The notes: generated by a model not told the origin, from the letters alone. A DNA stretch of 64,000 nt from Scandinavium sp036271055 (GCF_036271055.1 NZ_DATBBJ010000063.1:163958-227957), one strand, 5' to 3'; shown: positions 26,841 through 36,858, counted from the first letter of the stretch. Program-made: numbers and translations.

Positions 26841-28871
26841 TCAGGACTTACCTGCCCATACGACCATCACCTTATCGTCACCTTTTTCTCGCACGAAACC
26901 GTAGCTCTCTGGCAGTGAGAGTGTAGTTTGTGTACCCGCGCCAATAGCCGGGTGACGAGCGCGGAACTGGCCAAGTTTCTGCCAATGGGCGATGGTGGCG
27001 GCCTCTTTGCCACTGACGTCCTGCCAGTTCATATCTGAACGCGTGCCCTGTAGCGGGTCTGAACCGGTCGGGCCGAACGGGCGGGCAGACTCATCGCCGT
27101 AAAAAATCTGAACCGCGCCAGGCGCGAGCATTAATAGCTCTGCCGCTTCGCTACCGCCTTCGCGGAACAGTCGGGTGTCGTGCGAAGAGAGATAACTCAG
27201 GACGTTAAAGTTTTGCAGTTTGTCGGCCATTTGCTGCCAGGTGAGATCGATATTCGCCAGACAATCCACCGCTTTTGCCGCCTGATCCTGATAATCAAAG
27301 TTGAGCATGGCGTCGAAGCCGTTGCTGTAATACGCGCTTTGCATCACCCCGTGGCCCCAGGCTTCGCCCGTCATCCAGAACGGCCCGTCGTCCGGTGATT
27401 TTCCGGGGTTGGCTTTCTTCCACGCGGCCAGCGCCTCGGTGGCCTGCGCTTTTAACTGCTGCCATGCCGGAAGTTCAACGTGTTTGGCGGTATCGATGCG
27501 GAATCCGTCGATGCCGTAATCACGCACCCATTGGCTCAGCCAGTGAGTCAGATAGTCGCGCGGCGTATAGCCCTCGACGGCTTTGGCGGCGGTATCTGGC
27601 TTGTGCTGATAAAACACCGGCAGACCAGAAACCTCTTTTGATTCAGTCTTGAGATCAGGCAGGAATGCCAGCGACATCGTCAGATCGTCAAAGCCGGGGT
27701 TGTCGTAGTCGCCGATGTCGGTGCGGATCCACTTCTTGCCCCACCAGTTCGCCCACGCCGTTTTATCGCTGAAATTAATGTAGTCATTAAAGCTGTGCCA
27801 GCTCTGACCCGGGCCGGGTTTCCAGTCGGTCCAGTGCTCGCCAAGCGTTTTTTTGAGCTCATCGCCTTTCAGATACAGTGCGCCAAACTGGTATTGCTGC
27901 ATATCCGCTAATGTGGCGTAGCCGGTGTGGTTCATCACCACGTCAAACAGAATGCGGATGCCGCGCTTGTGGGCTTCATCCACCAGATGGCGTAGGTCGT
28001 CTTCGTTACCCATATTGGCGTCAAGTTTGGTCCAGTCCTGCGGGTAGTAGCCGTGATAGGCGTAATGCGGGAAATCGCCTTTGGTGCCACCGCCTACCCA
28101 GCCGTGAATTTGTTCCAGCGGGGAACTTATCCACAGCGCATTCACGCCGAGTTGTTGCAGATAATCGAGTTTGCTGGTCAGCCCTTGCAAATCACCGCCG
28201 TGAAAAGTGCCGATCTCCTGCAAACCGTCTTTATGGCGACCGTAGCTGTTGTCATTTTCCGGATTGCCGTTCACATAGCGATCGGTCAGCACAAAATACA
28301 CGGTGGCGTTATGCCAAGTGAAAGCTGTGGGGGCGCTGGCCTGCGCATTTTCCAACAACAGCAGCCCGTTACTGCCGCCGGCAGGTTGCAGCGTGATTTT
28401 GCCACCATTAACGGTTGCGGTTTGCCCGCTGTAAAAATCACGAACTTTGCTGCCTTCTGCGAAGGTCTTGCTGACATCCAGCGTCAACGGTTTGCCATCC
28501 CAACGCGGGCACTGGCGAACCTCAACGTTTGCGGTAGTTGTTGGCGTACTTGCCACGCTCACCATCAGCGTGGGTGTGCCGGAACGCGTATCGACAGTCA
28601 GGGTGTACTCGCCGTCGCGGAACAGTCGCCATTGCGGTGCTGTGTCGGTACAAGGTTCAAGCGAGAGCATCTCATTGAGTTTGATGGCGGTGGTGGGCTG
28701 CCAGCACTGCTGGTCAAACTTTAACGTTAAAGGGCGAGTACCCTTCGTCAGCGTTTTCTGGCTGACAAATTTTCCGCTGCCATCGGGCTTGAACTCAGGA
28801 AAATCCGGGCTGGTCCAGGCAGCCAGCGCGATGCCGGGTAGCAGGAGCGTGAGAAGGGCAGCAAGTTTCAT
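26841..28871 (-). CDS. malS: periplasmic alpha-amylase
   Basis: GH13 alpha-amylase of the maltose regulon that degrades long maltodextrins in the periplasm. The start at 28871 (MKLAALLTLLLPGIALAA) gives a signal peptide and 676 residues, exactly the E. coli length. GH13 regions are visible: DVVMNH (region I), GFRIDTAKHVE (region II, nucleophile Asp), the acid Glu in GEAWGHG (region III) and YLSSHDTRLF (region IV). An N-terminal extension contains paired Cys residues, as in E. coli MalS. The first in-frame ATG is three codons upstream and less likely. Confidence 0.96.
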   Translation of the reverse strand: MKLAALLTLLLPGIALAAWTSPDFPEFKPDGSGKFVSQKTLTKGTRPLTLKFDQQCWQPTTAIKLNEMLSLEPCTDTAPQWRLFRDGEYTLTVDTRSGTPTLMVSVASTPTTTANVEVRQCPRWDGKPLTLDVSKTFAEGSKVRDFYSGQTATVNGGKITLQPAGGSNGLLLLENAQASAPTAFTWHNATVYFVLTDRYVNGNPENDNSYGRHKDGLQEIGTFHGGDLQGLTSKLDYLQQLGVNALWISSPLEQIHGWVGGGTKGDFPHYAYHGYYPQDWTKLDANMGNEDDLRHLVDEAHKRGIRILFDVVMNHTGYATLADMQQYQFGALYLKGDELKKTLGEHWTDWKPGPGQSWHSFNDYINFSDKTAWANWWGKKWIRTDIGDYDNPGFDDLTMSLAFLPDLKTESKEVSGLPVFYQHKPDTAAKAVEGYTPRDYLTHWLSQWVRDYGIDGFRIDTAKHVELPAWQQLKAQATEALAAWKKANPGKSPDDGPFWMTGEAWGHGVMQSAYYSNGFDAMLNFDYQDQAAKAVDCLANIDLTWQQMADKLQNFNVLSYLSSHDTRLFREGGSEAAELLMLAPGAVQIFYGDESARPFGPTGSDPLQGTRSDMNWQDVSGKEAATIAHWQKLGQFRARHPAIGAGTQTTLSLPESYGFVREKGDDKVMVVWAGKS

Positions 28872-29186
28872 TCCAGTCACCTGAAGTCAGTTTTTGAACA
28901 TTTTGCCAGCAGTCGGTATGCAATCCCTCCTCCCTCGGAGGCATTACCAGGGAGGACATCGCAGGGTGAGTGATCTGCCTCAAATCAGAACACGAATTTC
29001 TGCGATAAAGTGTGTATTTTCAGACTTGTGAGGCGAAAGCGTGTCTTTAGTGCGTGACATCGTTTCAGAATTGGACTATTTCTTAGAGTGCGTTGACGGG
29101 GTATTTTTGATATGATTTGCGATTCATTTCGCAGTTATGTGAATAATACAAGGCGTTGGAATGATTTAATCCGACCAGGAGACCTA

Positions 29187-30014
29187 ATGATATCGACTCC
29201 CATACGACGATATGGGGCCGCGATACTCATGTTACTCACCTGTGCATTTTCAGGTGGGGTGCTAGCAAAGACGCACACAGCAACAACGAGTCACAAAGCC
29301 CCAGTAATTAAGACAAGCAGTAGTAGTAAGGTAAGCAGTAAACAAGAGTATTCTCGCAATAGTGCAAAGAGTAGTTCACTTCCTGATTTGCGAAAATACC
29401 CTTCCGGAATACCTCGTAAAAAAGCGTTTCTCCGGACAGTAATGCCTTATATTACCAGTCAAAATGCGGCAATCACCGCCGATCGTAACTGGCTTGTTTC
29501 CAAGCAGTACGACGGGCGTTGGTCACCGACAGAGCGCACTCGCCTGAAAGGTATCGCCCAGCGTTATAAAATCAGCTGGTCCGGGAATACGCGTAAGATC
29601 CCATGGAACTCGCTACTTGAGCGTGTAGATATCATTCCTGGCAGCATGGTCGCGACCATGGCCGCAGCCGAGAGTGGTTGGGGCACGTCGAAGCTGGCGC
29701 GCAGCAACAATAACCTGTTCGGCATGAAGTGCGGTAAAGGCAAATGCCCGGCGGGGAATGGTAAGGTGAAAGGCTACACTCACTTTGACTCGGTAAAAGA
29801 GTCCGTTGAGGCGTATGCAGTAAACCTGAACACGCACCCGGCTTACTCTTCTTTCCGTAAGTCCCGTGCACAGTTGCGTAAAACGGACCAGGAAGTGACG
29901 GCCAGCGCGATGATCCACAAACTGAAAGGTTATTCGACCCGTGGGTCGAGCTACAACAACTACCTGTTCAGTATGTACCAGGATAATCAGCGTCTGATTG
30001 CGGCACATATGTAA
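29187..30014 (+). CDS. bax: Bax, glucosaminidase-domain protein
   Basis: Probable exported peptidoglycan hydrolase of 275 residues (E. coli Bax, 274). The start at 29187 (MISTPIRRYGAAILM) follows CAGGAGACCTA; an upstream in-frame ATG at 29112 would add 25 unsupported residues. A signal peptide ends at about GGVLAKT. A Ser/Lys-rich linker follows, then the glucosaminidase-like domain with AAAESGWGTSKLARSNNNLFG (catalytic Glu in AAESGWG) and SYNNYLFSMYQDNQRL. Physiological role unclear. Divergent from malS. Confidence 0.95.
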   Translation: MISTPIRRYGAAILMLLTCAFSGGVLAKTHTATTSHKAPVIKTSSSSKVSSKQEYSRNSAKSSSLPDLRKYPSGIPRKKAFLRTVMPYITSQNAAITADRNWLVSKQYDGRWSPTERTRLKGIAQRYKISWSGNTRKIPWNSLLERVDIIPGSMVATMAAAESGWGTSKLARSNNNLFGMKCGKGKCPAGNGKVKGYTHFDSVKESVEAYAVNLNTHPAYSSFRKSRAQLRKTDQEVTASAMIHKLKGYSTRGSSYNNYLFSMYQDNQRLIAAHM

Positions 30015-30034
30015 CATTGTCCGGTACTCATTTG

Positions 30035-30062
30035 AAACGCCTTCCATTGGAAGGCGTTTTTG
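30035..30062 (+). terminator. bax terminator
   Basis: AAACGCCTTCC and GGAAGGCGTTT form an 11-bp stem with a CATT-type loop, followed by TTTTTGTTTT. A strong Rho-independent terminator between convergent bax and xylR. Confidence 0.9.
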
Positions 30063-30079
30063 TTTTCTACATCTGCTGT

Positions 30080-31258
30080 CTACACCAGCGCTTCCCCGAA
30101 CCGCTCGCGATACTCTTTCGGCGTGGTGTCATACTCTTTCTTAAAGACTGAATAAAAATATTGCAGTGACGGGTAGCCGCACATTTGCGATATCTCGTTA
30201 ATCGACAACGAAGTCGACACCAACAGGCTGCGCGCTTTTTCCAGTTTTTCGCTGTGAATGACTGCGTGAATGGTCTCGCCGACCTCCTCTTTAAAGCGCT
30301 TCTCCAGATTCGAGCGGGAAATCCCAACGGCATCCAACACTTGTTCGACCTTAATGCCTTTGCAGGCGTTATTGCGGATGTAGTGCATGGCCTGAATCAC
30401 CGCCGGGTCGTCAAGCGAGCGATAATCCGTAGAGCGGCGCTCAATCACACGCACTGGCGGCACCAATAGCCGCTGTAGCGGCAGTGCTTCGTTATCCAGC
30501 AAACGGTGTAACAGTTTGGCGGCTTGATAGCCCATCTGACGTGTGCCTTGCGCCACGGAAGAGAGCGCCACGCGCGACAGGTAACGGGTCAGTTCTTCGT
30601 TATCAATACCAATCACACACAGCTTTTCCGGCACCGGAATATGCAAATGCTCACAGGCTTGCAGAATGTGGCGCGCACGCGCGTCGGTCACCGCAATAAT
30701 CCCGGTTTGCGGCGGCAGCGTTTGCAGCCAGTCCGCAAGCCGGTTTTGCGCGTGCTGCCAGTTTTCCGGCGCAGTTTCCTGACCCTGGTACACCACGCCA
30801 CGGTATTTCTCTTTCGCCACTATCTTGCAAAACGCATGTTCGCGCTCCATTGCCCAACGCTTGCCGCTGGACGAGGGCAAACCATAAAAAGCAAAACGGT
30901 GAACGCCTTTTTCCTTCAAATGCAGGAAAGCGCTCTCCACCAACGCGTGGTTGTCGGTCGCGATGTAATGCACGGCTGGATATTGATCCGGACGGTGATA
31001 AGAGCCACCCACGCCGACGATAGGCACGTCCACATCGCGGAGCATGGCTTCAATGATCGGGTCATCAAAATCGGCAATCACGCCGTCGCCGAGCCATTCT
31101 TTGATATTTTCAATGCGGGCGCGAAAATCCTCTTCGATAAAAATGTCCCATTCCGACTGCGACGCCTGCAAATATTCACCCACGCCCTCAACCACCTGGC
31201 GGTCGTAGGCTTTGTTGGCATTGAATAACAGCGTGACCCGGTGGCGCTTTTCAAACAT
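30080..31258 (-). CDS. xylR: xylose operon activator
   Basis: AraC-family activator of the xylA and xylF promoters, responsive to D-xylose. The start at 31258 (MFEKRHRVTLLFNANKAYD) gives 392 residues, as in E. coli; earlier ATGs extend into the xylH-xylR gap. The N-terminal two-thirds are a LacI/periplasmic-binding-like sugar domain. The C-terminal ~100 residues form the AraC helix-turn-helix domain, with AVGISRSNLEKRFKEEVG and EISQMCGYPSLQYFYSVFKK. It is downstream of xylFGH in the same direction. Confidence 0.97.
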   Translation of the reverse strand: MFEKRHRVTLLFNANKAYDRQVVEGVGEYLQASQSEWDIFIEEDFRARIENIKEWLGDGVIADFDDPIIEAMLRDVDVPIVGVGGSYHRPDQYPAVHYIATDNHALVESAFLHLKEKGVHRFAFYGLPSSSGKRWAMEREHAFCKIVAKEKYRGVVYQGQETAPENWQHAQNRLADWLQTLPPQTGIIAVTDARARHILQACEHLHIPVPEKLCVIGIDNEELTRYLSRVALSSVAQGTRQMGYQAAKLLHRLLDNEALPLQRLLVPPVRVIERRSTDYRSLDDPAVIQAMHYIRNNACKGIKVEQVLDAVGISRSNLEKRFKEEVGETIHAVIHSEKLEKARSLLVSTSLSINEISQMCGYPSLQYFYSVFKKEYDTTPKEYRERFGEALV

Positions 31259-31329
31259 ATTTTGCATTCCTGAAGAGACAAGAATGGCGGCACCCGAAAG
31301 TGTCGCCATCGTAGCGGAAACAGTCGCGA

Positions 31330-32511
31330 TCAGGCCCGTCGCTTGGTGGCAGAATCCATCCATACCGCCAGCAGCAAAATGGCGCCCTTAACGATATATT
31401 GCCAGAAAGTGGGCACGTCCATCATGCTCATTCCGTTGTCTAACGCCGACATGATAAACGCCCCCATCACCGCGCCTGCAACACTGCCCACGCCGCCTGC
31501 GAGGCTGGTGCCGCCAATCACACAAGCGGCGATAGCATCGAGTTCAGCAATGTTCCCGGCAGAAGGAGAACCGGCCCCGAGGCGTGAGCTCAGAATCAGC
31601 CCGGCAATCGCCACCATCAGGCCGTTAATCGCGAACACCGCCAGTTTGGTGCGTTCGACATTGATGCCCGACAACCGCGCTGCTTCCAGGTTGCCACCGA
31701 TGGCGTAAATACGGCGACCAAAAGCGGTGCGCGTAGCCATAAACATCCCGGCTAACAGCAGCAGTGCGAGTAACAGCACAGGCGTTGGCACCCCGCGATA
31801 ATCGTTCAGCATCCAGATAGCGCCGAGCGCGATAATCGCAGTGAATGCCTGGCGACCCACTACGCGAGTGGAGGCCGGGTTCGTCAGCCCCAGCGCTTGA
31901 CGGCGCATCCGCCCACGCCATTGCCAGGCTACAAAAGCCATCAGCCCCAGTACACCAATGATGAAGCCAATGCCGTCCGGCAGATAACTCTGCCCGATTT
32001 GCGACATCGCCGGGCTGGTGGGCGATACAGTAGTGCCGTTGGTGATGCCAATCAGAATGCCGCGAAACGCCAGCATGCCTGCCAGCGTCACAATAAACGA
32101 AGGCACTTTACGATAGGCGACCCACCATCCGTTCCAGGCACCTAACACCAGACCCAGCGCTAATGTCACCACAATCGTCAGCGGTAAAGGCCAGCCGAGC
32201 CAGACGTCGAAAATCGCCGCTACGCCCCCGAGCAGACCCATCATCGAGCCTACCGACAGGTCAATTTCCGCAGAGATAATCACGAACACCATTCCCACCG
32301 CCAGAATGCCGGTGATGGCGGTCTGGCGCAGCAGGTTTGAGACGTTACGCGCGCTGAGGTACGAGCCGTCAGTGGTCCAGGTAAAGAACAGCATGATGGC
32401 GACGATTGCCGCGATCATCACAAACACCTGCAAATTGAGGTTTTTTAGCCCTGTGAAAGCGGCAGGGGATTGCGCGTCGAGCTTCAGTTCAGACGGCGTG
32501 TTTTTCGACAT
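31330..32511 (-). CDS. xylH: xylose ABC transporter permease
   Basis: Inner-membrane permease of the XylFGH importer, 393 residues as in E. coli, with about ten hydrophobic segments. The permease signature is visible around ISAEIDLSVGSMMGLLGG (~85) and ACVIGGTSLAGGVGSVAGA (~320). The start at 32511 (MSKNTPSEL) overlaps the xylG 3' end by 23 bp, indicating coupled translation. An ATG three codons upstream is possible but not matched by E. coli. Confidence 0.96.
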   Translation of the reverse strand: MSKNTPSELKLDAQSPAAFTGLKNLNLQVFVMIAAIVAIMLFFTWTTDGSYLSARNVSNLLRQTAITGILAVGMVFVIISAEIDLSVGSMMGLLGGVAAIFDVWLGWPLPLTIVVTLALGLVLGAWNGWWVAYRKVPSFIVTLAGMLAFRGILIGITNGTTVSPTSPAMSQIGQSYLPDGIGFIIGVLGLMAFVAWQWRGRMRRQALGLTNPASTRVVGRQAFTAIIALGAIWMLNDYRGVPTPVLLLALLLLAGMFMATRTAFGRRIYAIGGNLEAARLSGINVERTKLAVFAINGLMVAIAGLILSSRLGAGSPSAGNIAELDAIAACVIGGTSLAGGVGSVAGAVMGAFIMSALDNGMSMMDVPTFWQYIVKGAILLLAVWMDSATKRRA

Positions 32512-34030
32512 GACGTTCACTCCTCAGGGCTGCTTCCATGACTTGTTCCTGGGTCAGGTTATCGTTGACCAGATCCGCTTTCAGTTTGCCTTCGTGCATC
32601 ACCAGCACGCGGTCGCTCAGTCCCAGCACTTCCGGCAGTTCGGAAGAGATGACGATCACCGCGATGCCTTGCTGCACCAGTTGATTTATCAATTTGTAGA
32701 TTTCGTATTTCGCCCCGATATCGATCCCGCGCGTCGGTTCATCGAGGATCAGAATGCGTGGGTTGAGGAGCAGACAGCGAGCCAGGATCGCCTTCTGCTG
32801 ATTGCCGCCGCTGAGTCGGCCAATCGCCAACTCTGGCGTTGAGGTTTTGACTTTCAGGCGTGAGATCGATTGCAGGATACAGTTCTGTTCTGCGGCGTCG
32901 TCGAGCGCGCTTAACGGCCCGGAGAACTGATTGAGTGCAGCCAAAGTGATGTTCCTCCCGACTGCCATCACCGGCACGATGCCGTCTTTTTTGCGATCCT
33001 CAGGCACCATCGCAATGCCGTGGGCAATCGCCTGTTGGCAGTTCGCAATGTTCACCGCTTTACCGTCGATAAACACTTTCCCTTCCCAACGACCCCGCCA
33101 GACGCCAAACAAGCACTGAACGGCCTCGGTGCGTCCGGCCCCAACCAGGCCGGCGATGCCGAGAATTTCCCCGCGCCGCAGGGAAAAGGAAATGTCATTC
33201 ACTCGTTTGATGTGGCGATTAACAGGATGCCAGGCGGTGAGATGTTCAACGCGCAGGATCTCATCACCCGGCGTGTGTGGCTCGCTCGGGTAGAGTGCTG
33301 TCAGTTCGCGTCCCACCATCATAGTGATGATGTCGTCTTCGCTCATGCCGCTGGCATCACGAGTGCCGATGTGCTGCCCGTCGCGAATCACACAGATAGT
33401 GTCGGAAATGGCCTTCACTTCATTCAGCTTGTGCGAAATGTAGATGCAGGCGATGCCGTGGTTTTGCAGGTCGCGAATAATATTCAGCAGGATTGCCGTT
33501 TCCTGTTCGGTCAACGAGGCAGTGGGTTCATCGAGGATCAGCAGCCGCACCTGCTTGTTGAGCGCTTTGGCGATTTCAACTAGCTGTTGCTGCCCCAGCC
33601 CTAAATCGCCGACGCGCGTGTCAGGCGAAATAGCAAGGCTCACCTGGGCGAGCAGTTTCTCGCAGCGAAGGGTCATCTGGTCGTAATCGAGAACGCCGAA
33701 GCGGCTGATTTCCGCACCCAGAAAGATATTTTCCAGCACCGTTAAATGCTTAACCAGCGCCAGTTCCTGATGAATAATGGCGATACCCCGACGTTCGGTG
33801 TCGCGAATATGCGCGGCTTGCACCGGCTCTCCGGCAAAGACAATCTCGCCGTCATAACTGCCGTGAGGATAAATGCCGCACAGCACTTTCATCAGCGTCG
33901 ATTTTCCCGAGCCGTTCTCACCGCACAGGGAAACCACTTCTCCGGCGTTCAGACGCAGGCTGACATTATCCACCGCTTTCACTGACCCGAAGGCTTTGGT
34001 AATGCTCTTCATTTCTAATAAATAAGGCAT
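32489..34030 (-). CDS. xylG: xylose ABC transporter ATP-binding protein
   Basis: Cytoplasmic ATPase of XylFGH with two ABC domains in 513 residues, equal to E. coli XylG. Domain 1 has Walker A GENGSGKST (~38) and Walker B LLILDEPTAS (~160). Domain 2 has a degenerate A-loop region (GIAGLVGAGRTE, ~285), signature RLSGGNQQKA and Walker B ILDEPTRGID (~420). The asymmetry is usual in sugar importers of this class. It is separated from xylF by a GC-rich hairpin. Confidence 0.97.
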   Translation of the reverse strand: MPYLLEMKSITKAFGSVKAVDNVSLRLNAGEVVSLCGENGSGKSTLMKVLCGIYPHGSYDGEIVFAGEPVQAAHIRDTERRGIAIIHQELALVKHLTVLENIFLGAEISRFGVLDYDQMTLRCEKLLAQVSLAISPDTRVGDLGLGQQQLVEIAKALNKQVRLLILDEPTASLTEQETAILLNIIRDLQNHGIACIYISHKLNEVKAISDTICVIRDGQHIGTRDASGMSEDDIITMMVGRELTALYPSEPHTPGDEILRVEHLTAWHPVNRHIKRVNDISFSLRRGEILGIAGLVGAGRTEAVQCLFGVWRGRWEGKVFIDGKAVNIANCQQAIAHGIAMVPEDRKKDGIVPVMAVGRNITLAALNQFSGPLSALDDAAEQNCILQSISRLKVKTSTPELAIGRLSGGNQQKAILARCLLLNPRILILDEPTRGIDIGAKYEIYKLINQLVQQGIAVIVISSELPEVLGLSDRVLVMHEGKLKADLVNDNLTQEQVMEAALRSERHVEKHAV

Positions 34031-34065
34031 GTTGGCTCCACGAAGCGTTCCACATAAAGGGGAAA

Positions 34066-34085
34066 CGCCCCTCGCGAAAGGGGCG
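34066..34085 (-). promoter_or_regulatory. stem-loop between xylF and xylG
   Basis: CGCCCC and GGGGCG, extended by the CGCGAAAG loop, form a strong hairpin in the 62-bp gap after the binding-protein gene. On the coding strand it is followed by GTTTCCCC, so it may partly terminate or protect xylF mRNA. This would raise xylF expression over xylGH, a common arrangement in binding-protein operons. Role inferred. Confidence 0.65.
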
Positions 34086-34092
34086 CGCGGAA

Positions 34093-35085
34093 TTACAGTT
34101 CGCTCTTCTTGTGGAAGCCGTCTTTAATCACGGTGCTGTCAATATTGGTTTTATTGACTTCAATCGGCGTTAACAGACGCGCAGGCACATCTTTTAGACC
34201 GTTATTCAGCGTGGTGTCGGATTTAGGTTGTTGACCATTGCCAAGCTCCACCGCTATTTCGGCAGCAGTGTTGGCGAGTTGAGTGATCGGCTTATAGACC
34301 GTCATGGTCTGCGTGCCTGCGATAATGCGTTTAACGCCTGCGAGATCGGCATCCTGGCCAGAAATGGCGACTTTACCCGCCAGCCCTTGCGCGCTCAGTG
34401 CCTGAATGGCCCCGCCAGCCGTTGCATCGTTGGACGCCACCACGGCATCTATCTTGTTATTGTTGGCAGTCAGCGCGTTTTCCATGATTTTCAGCGCATT
34501 TTCCGGCAACCAACCGTCAGCCCATTGATCGCCGACCACCTTGATTTTGCCGTCGTCGATATACGGTTTTAAGACTTTCATCTGCCCGGCGCGGAACAGT
34601 TTGGCGTTGTTATCAACCGGCGAGCCGCCCATCAGGAAGTAGTTGCCCTGTGGCACTTTATCGACAAGGCTTTTGGCCTGCATTTCGCCGACTTTTTCAT
34701 TATCGAAGGAAATATAAAAATCGATATCTGCATTATTAATCATGCGGTCATAGGCTAAGACTTTAATGCCTTCTTGTTTGGCTTCTTTAATGACATTACT
34801 TAAAACCTGACCATTGTAAGGAATAATAACCAGCACATCGACGCCGCGATTAATCATATTTTCAATCTGCGACATCTGTGTTTCTTCGTTACCGTTGGCT
34901 GATTGCACAAATACTTTTGCGCCTAATGATTCGGCTTTGCTGACAAATATATCGCGATCCTTTTGCCAGCGTTCAAGACGCAGGTCGTCGATAGCCATCC
35001 CGATTTTCACTTCTTTGGCGATGCCCGCAAAGCTTGTCAGCAGAAGCGAAGCGCACAGCGTGAGGCAGAGATTCTTTATCTTCAT
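34093..35085 (-). CDS. xylF: D-xylose periplasmic binding protein
   Basis: High-affinity periplasmic xylose receptor of the ABC importer. The start at 35085 (MKIKNLCLTLCASLLLTSFAGIAKEV, shown only as its two halves: basic MKIKN then the hydrophobic core) gives 330 residues, the E. coli length, with cleavage probably after GIA. The mature protein matches E. coli closely: KIGMAIDDLRLERWQKDRD and NMINRGVDVLVIIPYNGQ. It is the first gene of xylFGHR, divergent from xylAB. The longer in-frame N-terminus lacks support. Confidence 0.96.
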   Translation of the reverse strand: MKIKNLCLTLCASLLLTSFAGIAKEVKIGMAIDDLRLERWQKDRDIFVSKAESLGAKVFVQSANGNEETQMSQIENMINRGVDVLVIIPYNGQVLSNVIKEAKQEGIKVLAYDRMINNADIDFYISFDNEKVGEMQAKSLVDKVPQGNYFLMGGSPVDNNAKLFRAGQMKVLKPYIDDGKIKVVGDQWADGWLPENALKIMENALTANNNKIDAVVASNDATAGGAIQALSAQGLAGKVAISGQDADLAGVKRIIAGTQTMTVYKPITQLANTAAEIAVELGNGQQPKSDTTLNNGLKDVPARLLTPIEVNKTNIDSTVIKDGFHKKSEL

Positions 35086-35453
35086 CATCGTAGGGCCTTT
35101 TGATTGTAGGGTGTTGAGATTGGCGATAAAAGAAACAGACATGACGGATACGCAGCAAATTTTTAGCACGGGAAGGATTTATGGCAATTATAGATTTTTA
35201 TCTTCTGGTTACGATATTTGGTTTATTTGCTAATTTATGACCGTGATCTGATTTTAAATCGTTTCAGCCATTCGTTGCATGGATGTATGGAAGCATGATC
35301 GTAAAAGTCGACGAGGGGCGATTATTTTGCGAGCCAGCGCACGTTTGTGGATTCTCTTAATCGCAGTGTGAAATAACGTAATTGAGCAACCGTAAAACTG
35401 GTAACAGTATTACGCCACAACCTGGTATTCGCCGCGTCTAATGGAGTTCAATT
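35086..35453. promoter_or_regulatory. xylF-xylA divergent control region
   Basis: A 368-bp intergenic region between divergent xylF and xylA. By homology it should hold two XylR sites, a shared CRP site and both promoters. A degenerate CRP-like stretch, CGTGATCTGATTTTAAATCG, is seen near 35242-35261. I could not delimit the XylR half-sites by eye. GGAGTTCAATT precedes the xylA ATG. Confidence 0.6.
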
Positions 35454-36776
35454 ATGCAAGCTTATTTCGACCAACTCGATCGTGTTCGTTATGAAGGCCC
35501 GAAATCGCAAAATCCGCTGGCATTCCGCCACTACAACCCGGACGAGCTGGTGCTCGGCAAGCGCATGGAAGATCACCTGCGGTTTGCGGCGTGCTACTGG
35601 CACACCTTCTGCTGGAACGGCGCGGACATGTTCGGCGTAGGGTCTTTTGACCGCCCGTGGCAACAGCCAGGCGAAGCCCTGGCGCTGGCTAAACGTAAAG
35701 CAGACGTGGCGTTTGAGTTCTTCCATAAACTGAATGTGCCGTATTACTGCTTCCACGATGTGGATGTGTCCCCGGAAGGCGCCACGCTGAAAGAGTATCT
35801 GAATAACTTTGCGCAGATGGTTGATGTGCTGGCAGAAAAACAGCAGCAGAGCGGCGTGAAGCTGCTGTGGGGGACGGCGAACTGCTTCACCAACCCGCGT
35901 TATGGTGCAGGCGCGGCGACGAATCCAGACCCGGAAGTGTTCAGTTGGGCCGCGACACAAGTGGTGACGGCGATGAACGCGACCCATCAGCTCGGCGGTG
36001 AAAACTACGTGCTGTGGGGTGGGCGTGAAGGTTACGAAACCCTGTTGAATACTGACTTGCGTCAGGAGCGCGAGCAGATTGGCCGCTTCATGCAGATGGT
36101 GGTTGAGCACAAACATAAAATCGGTTTCCGCGGCACGCTGCTGATTGAACCGAAACCACAAGAGCCGACGAAACATCAGTACGATTACGATGCCTCCACC
36201 GTTTACGGCTTCCTCAAGCAGTTCGGTCTGGAAAAAGAGATTAAGCTCAATATCGAAGCCAACCACGCCACGCTGGCAGGGCACTCTTTCCACCATGAAA
36301 TTGCGACCGCCATCGCGCTCGGTTTGTTCGGTTCTGTCGATGCGAACCGAGGCGACGCACAGCTCGGCTGGGATACCGACCAGTTCCCGAACAGCGTGGA
36401 AGAAAATGCGCTGGTGATGTATGAAATCATCAAAGCTGGCGGCTTCACTACCGGCGGCCTGAACTTTGATGCCAAAGTGCGCCGTCAGAGCACCGATAAA
36501 TATGATCTGTTCTATGGTCATATTGGCGCGATGGACACCATGGCGCTGTCGCTGAAAGTGGCGGCACGCATGATTGAAGATGGCGAGCTGGACAAACGCG
36601 TGGCGCGTCGCTATGCGGGCTGGAATGGTGAGCTCGGCCAGCAGATCCTGAAAGGGCAGATGTCGCTGACAGACATTGCGAAGTACGCTGAACAGAATAA
36701 CCTGATGCCGCAGCATCATAGCGGGCATCAGGAGCTGCTGGAAAATCTGGTCAATCATTACCTGTTTGACAAGTAA
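35454..36776 (+). CDS. xylA: xylose isomerase
   Basis: Metal-dependent isomerase converting D-xylose to D-xylulose in the cytoplasm. 440 residues, the E. coli length. The catalytic His101 is in YYCFHDVDVSPEG. Metal ligands are in the regions LLIEPKPQEPTKHQ (Glu, Lys), NIEANHATLAGH (Glu, His) and the DANRGDAQLGWDTDQ stretch (Asp cluster). First gene of xylAB, with a REP element before xylB. A 470-codon antisense frame covers the same stretch but is a coding shadow. Confidence 0.98.
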   Translation: MQAYFDQLDRVRYEGPKSQNPLAFRHYNPDELVLGKRMEDHLRFAACYWHTFCWNGADMFGVGSFDRPWQQPGEALALAKRKADVAFEFFHKLNVPYYCFHDVDVSPEGATLKEYLNNFAQMVDVLAEKQQQSGVKLLWGTANCFTNPRYGAGAATNPDPEVFSWAATQVVTAMNATHQLGGENYVLWGGREGYETLLNTDLRQEREQIGRFMQMVVEHKHKIGFRGTLLIEPKPQEPTKHQYDYDASTVYGFLKQFGLEKEIKLNIEANHATLAGHSFHHEIATAIALGLFGSVDANRGDAQLGWDTDQFPNSVEENALVMYEIIKAGGFTTGGLNFDAKVRRQSTDKYDLFYGHIGAMDTMALSLKVAARMIEDGELDKRVARRYAGWNGELGQQILKGQMSLTDIAKYAEQNNLMPQHHSGHQELLENLVNHYLFDK

Positions 36777-36831
36777 GCGTCTGCTGTTCGCCGGCCTACA
36801 AAAGCCAAAAGATTCCCCGTAGGCCTTGTAG

Positions 36832-36858
36832 GCCCGGTAAGCGACAGCGCCACCGGGC
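36832..36858. repeat. REP-like palindrome between xylA and xylB
   Basis: GCCCGGT and ACCGGGC pair around a GC-rich loop, with a less regular GTAGGCC-containing partner just upstream (36790-36830). It differs at only three positions from the element after aldB (11216-11242). It lies within the xylAB transcript and may stabilise the xylA message. Confidence 0.75.
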
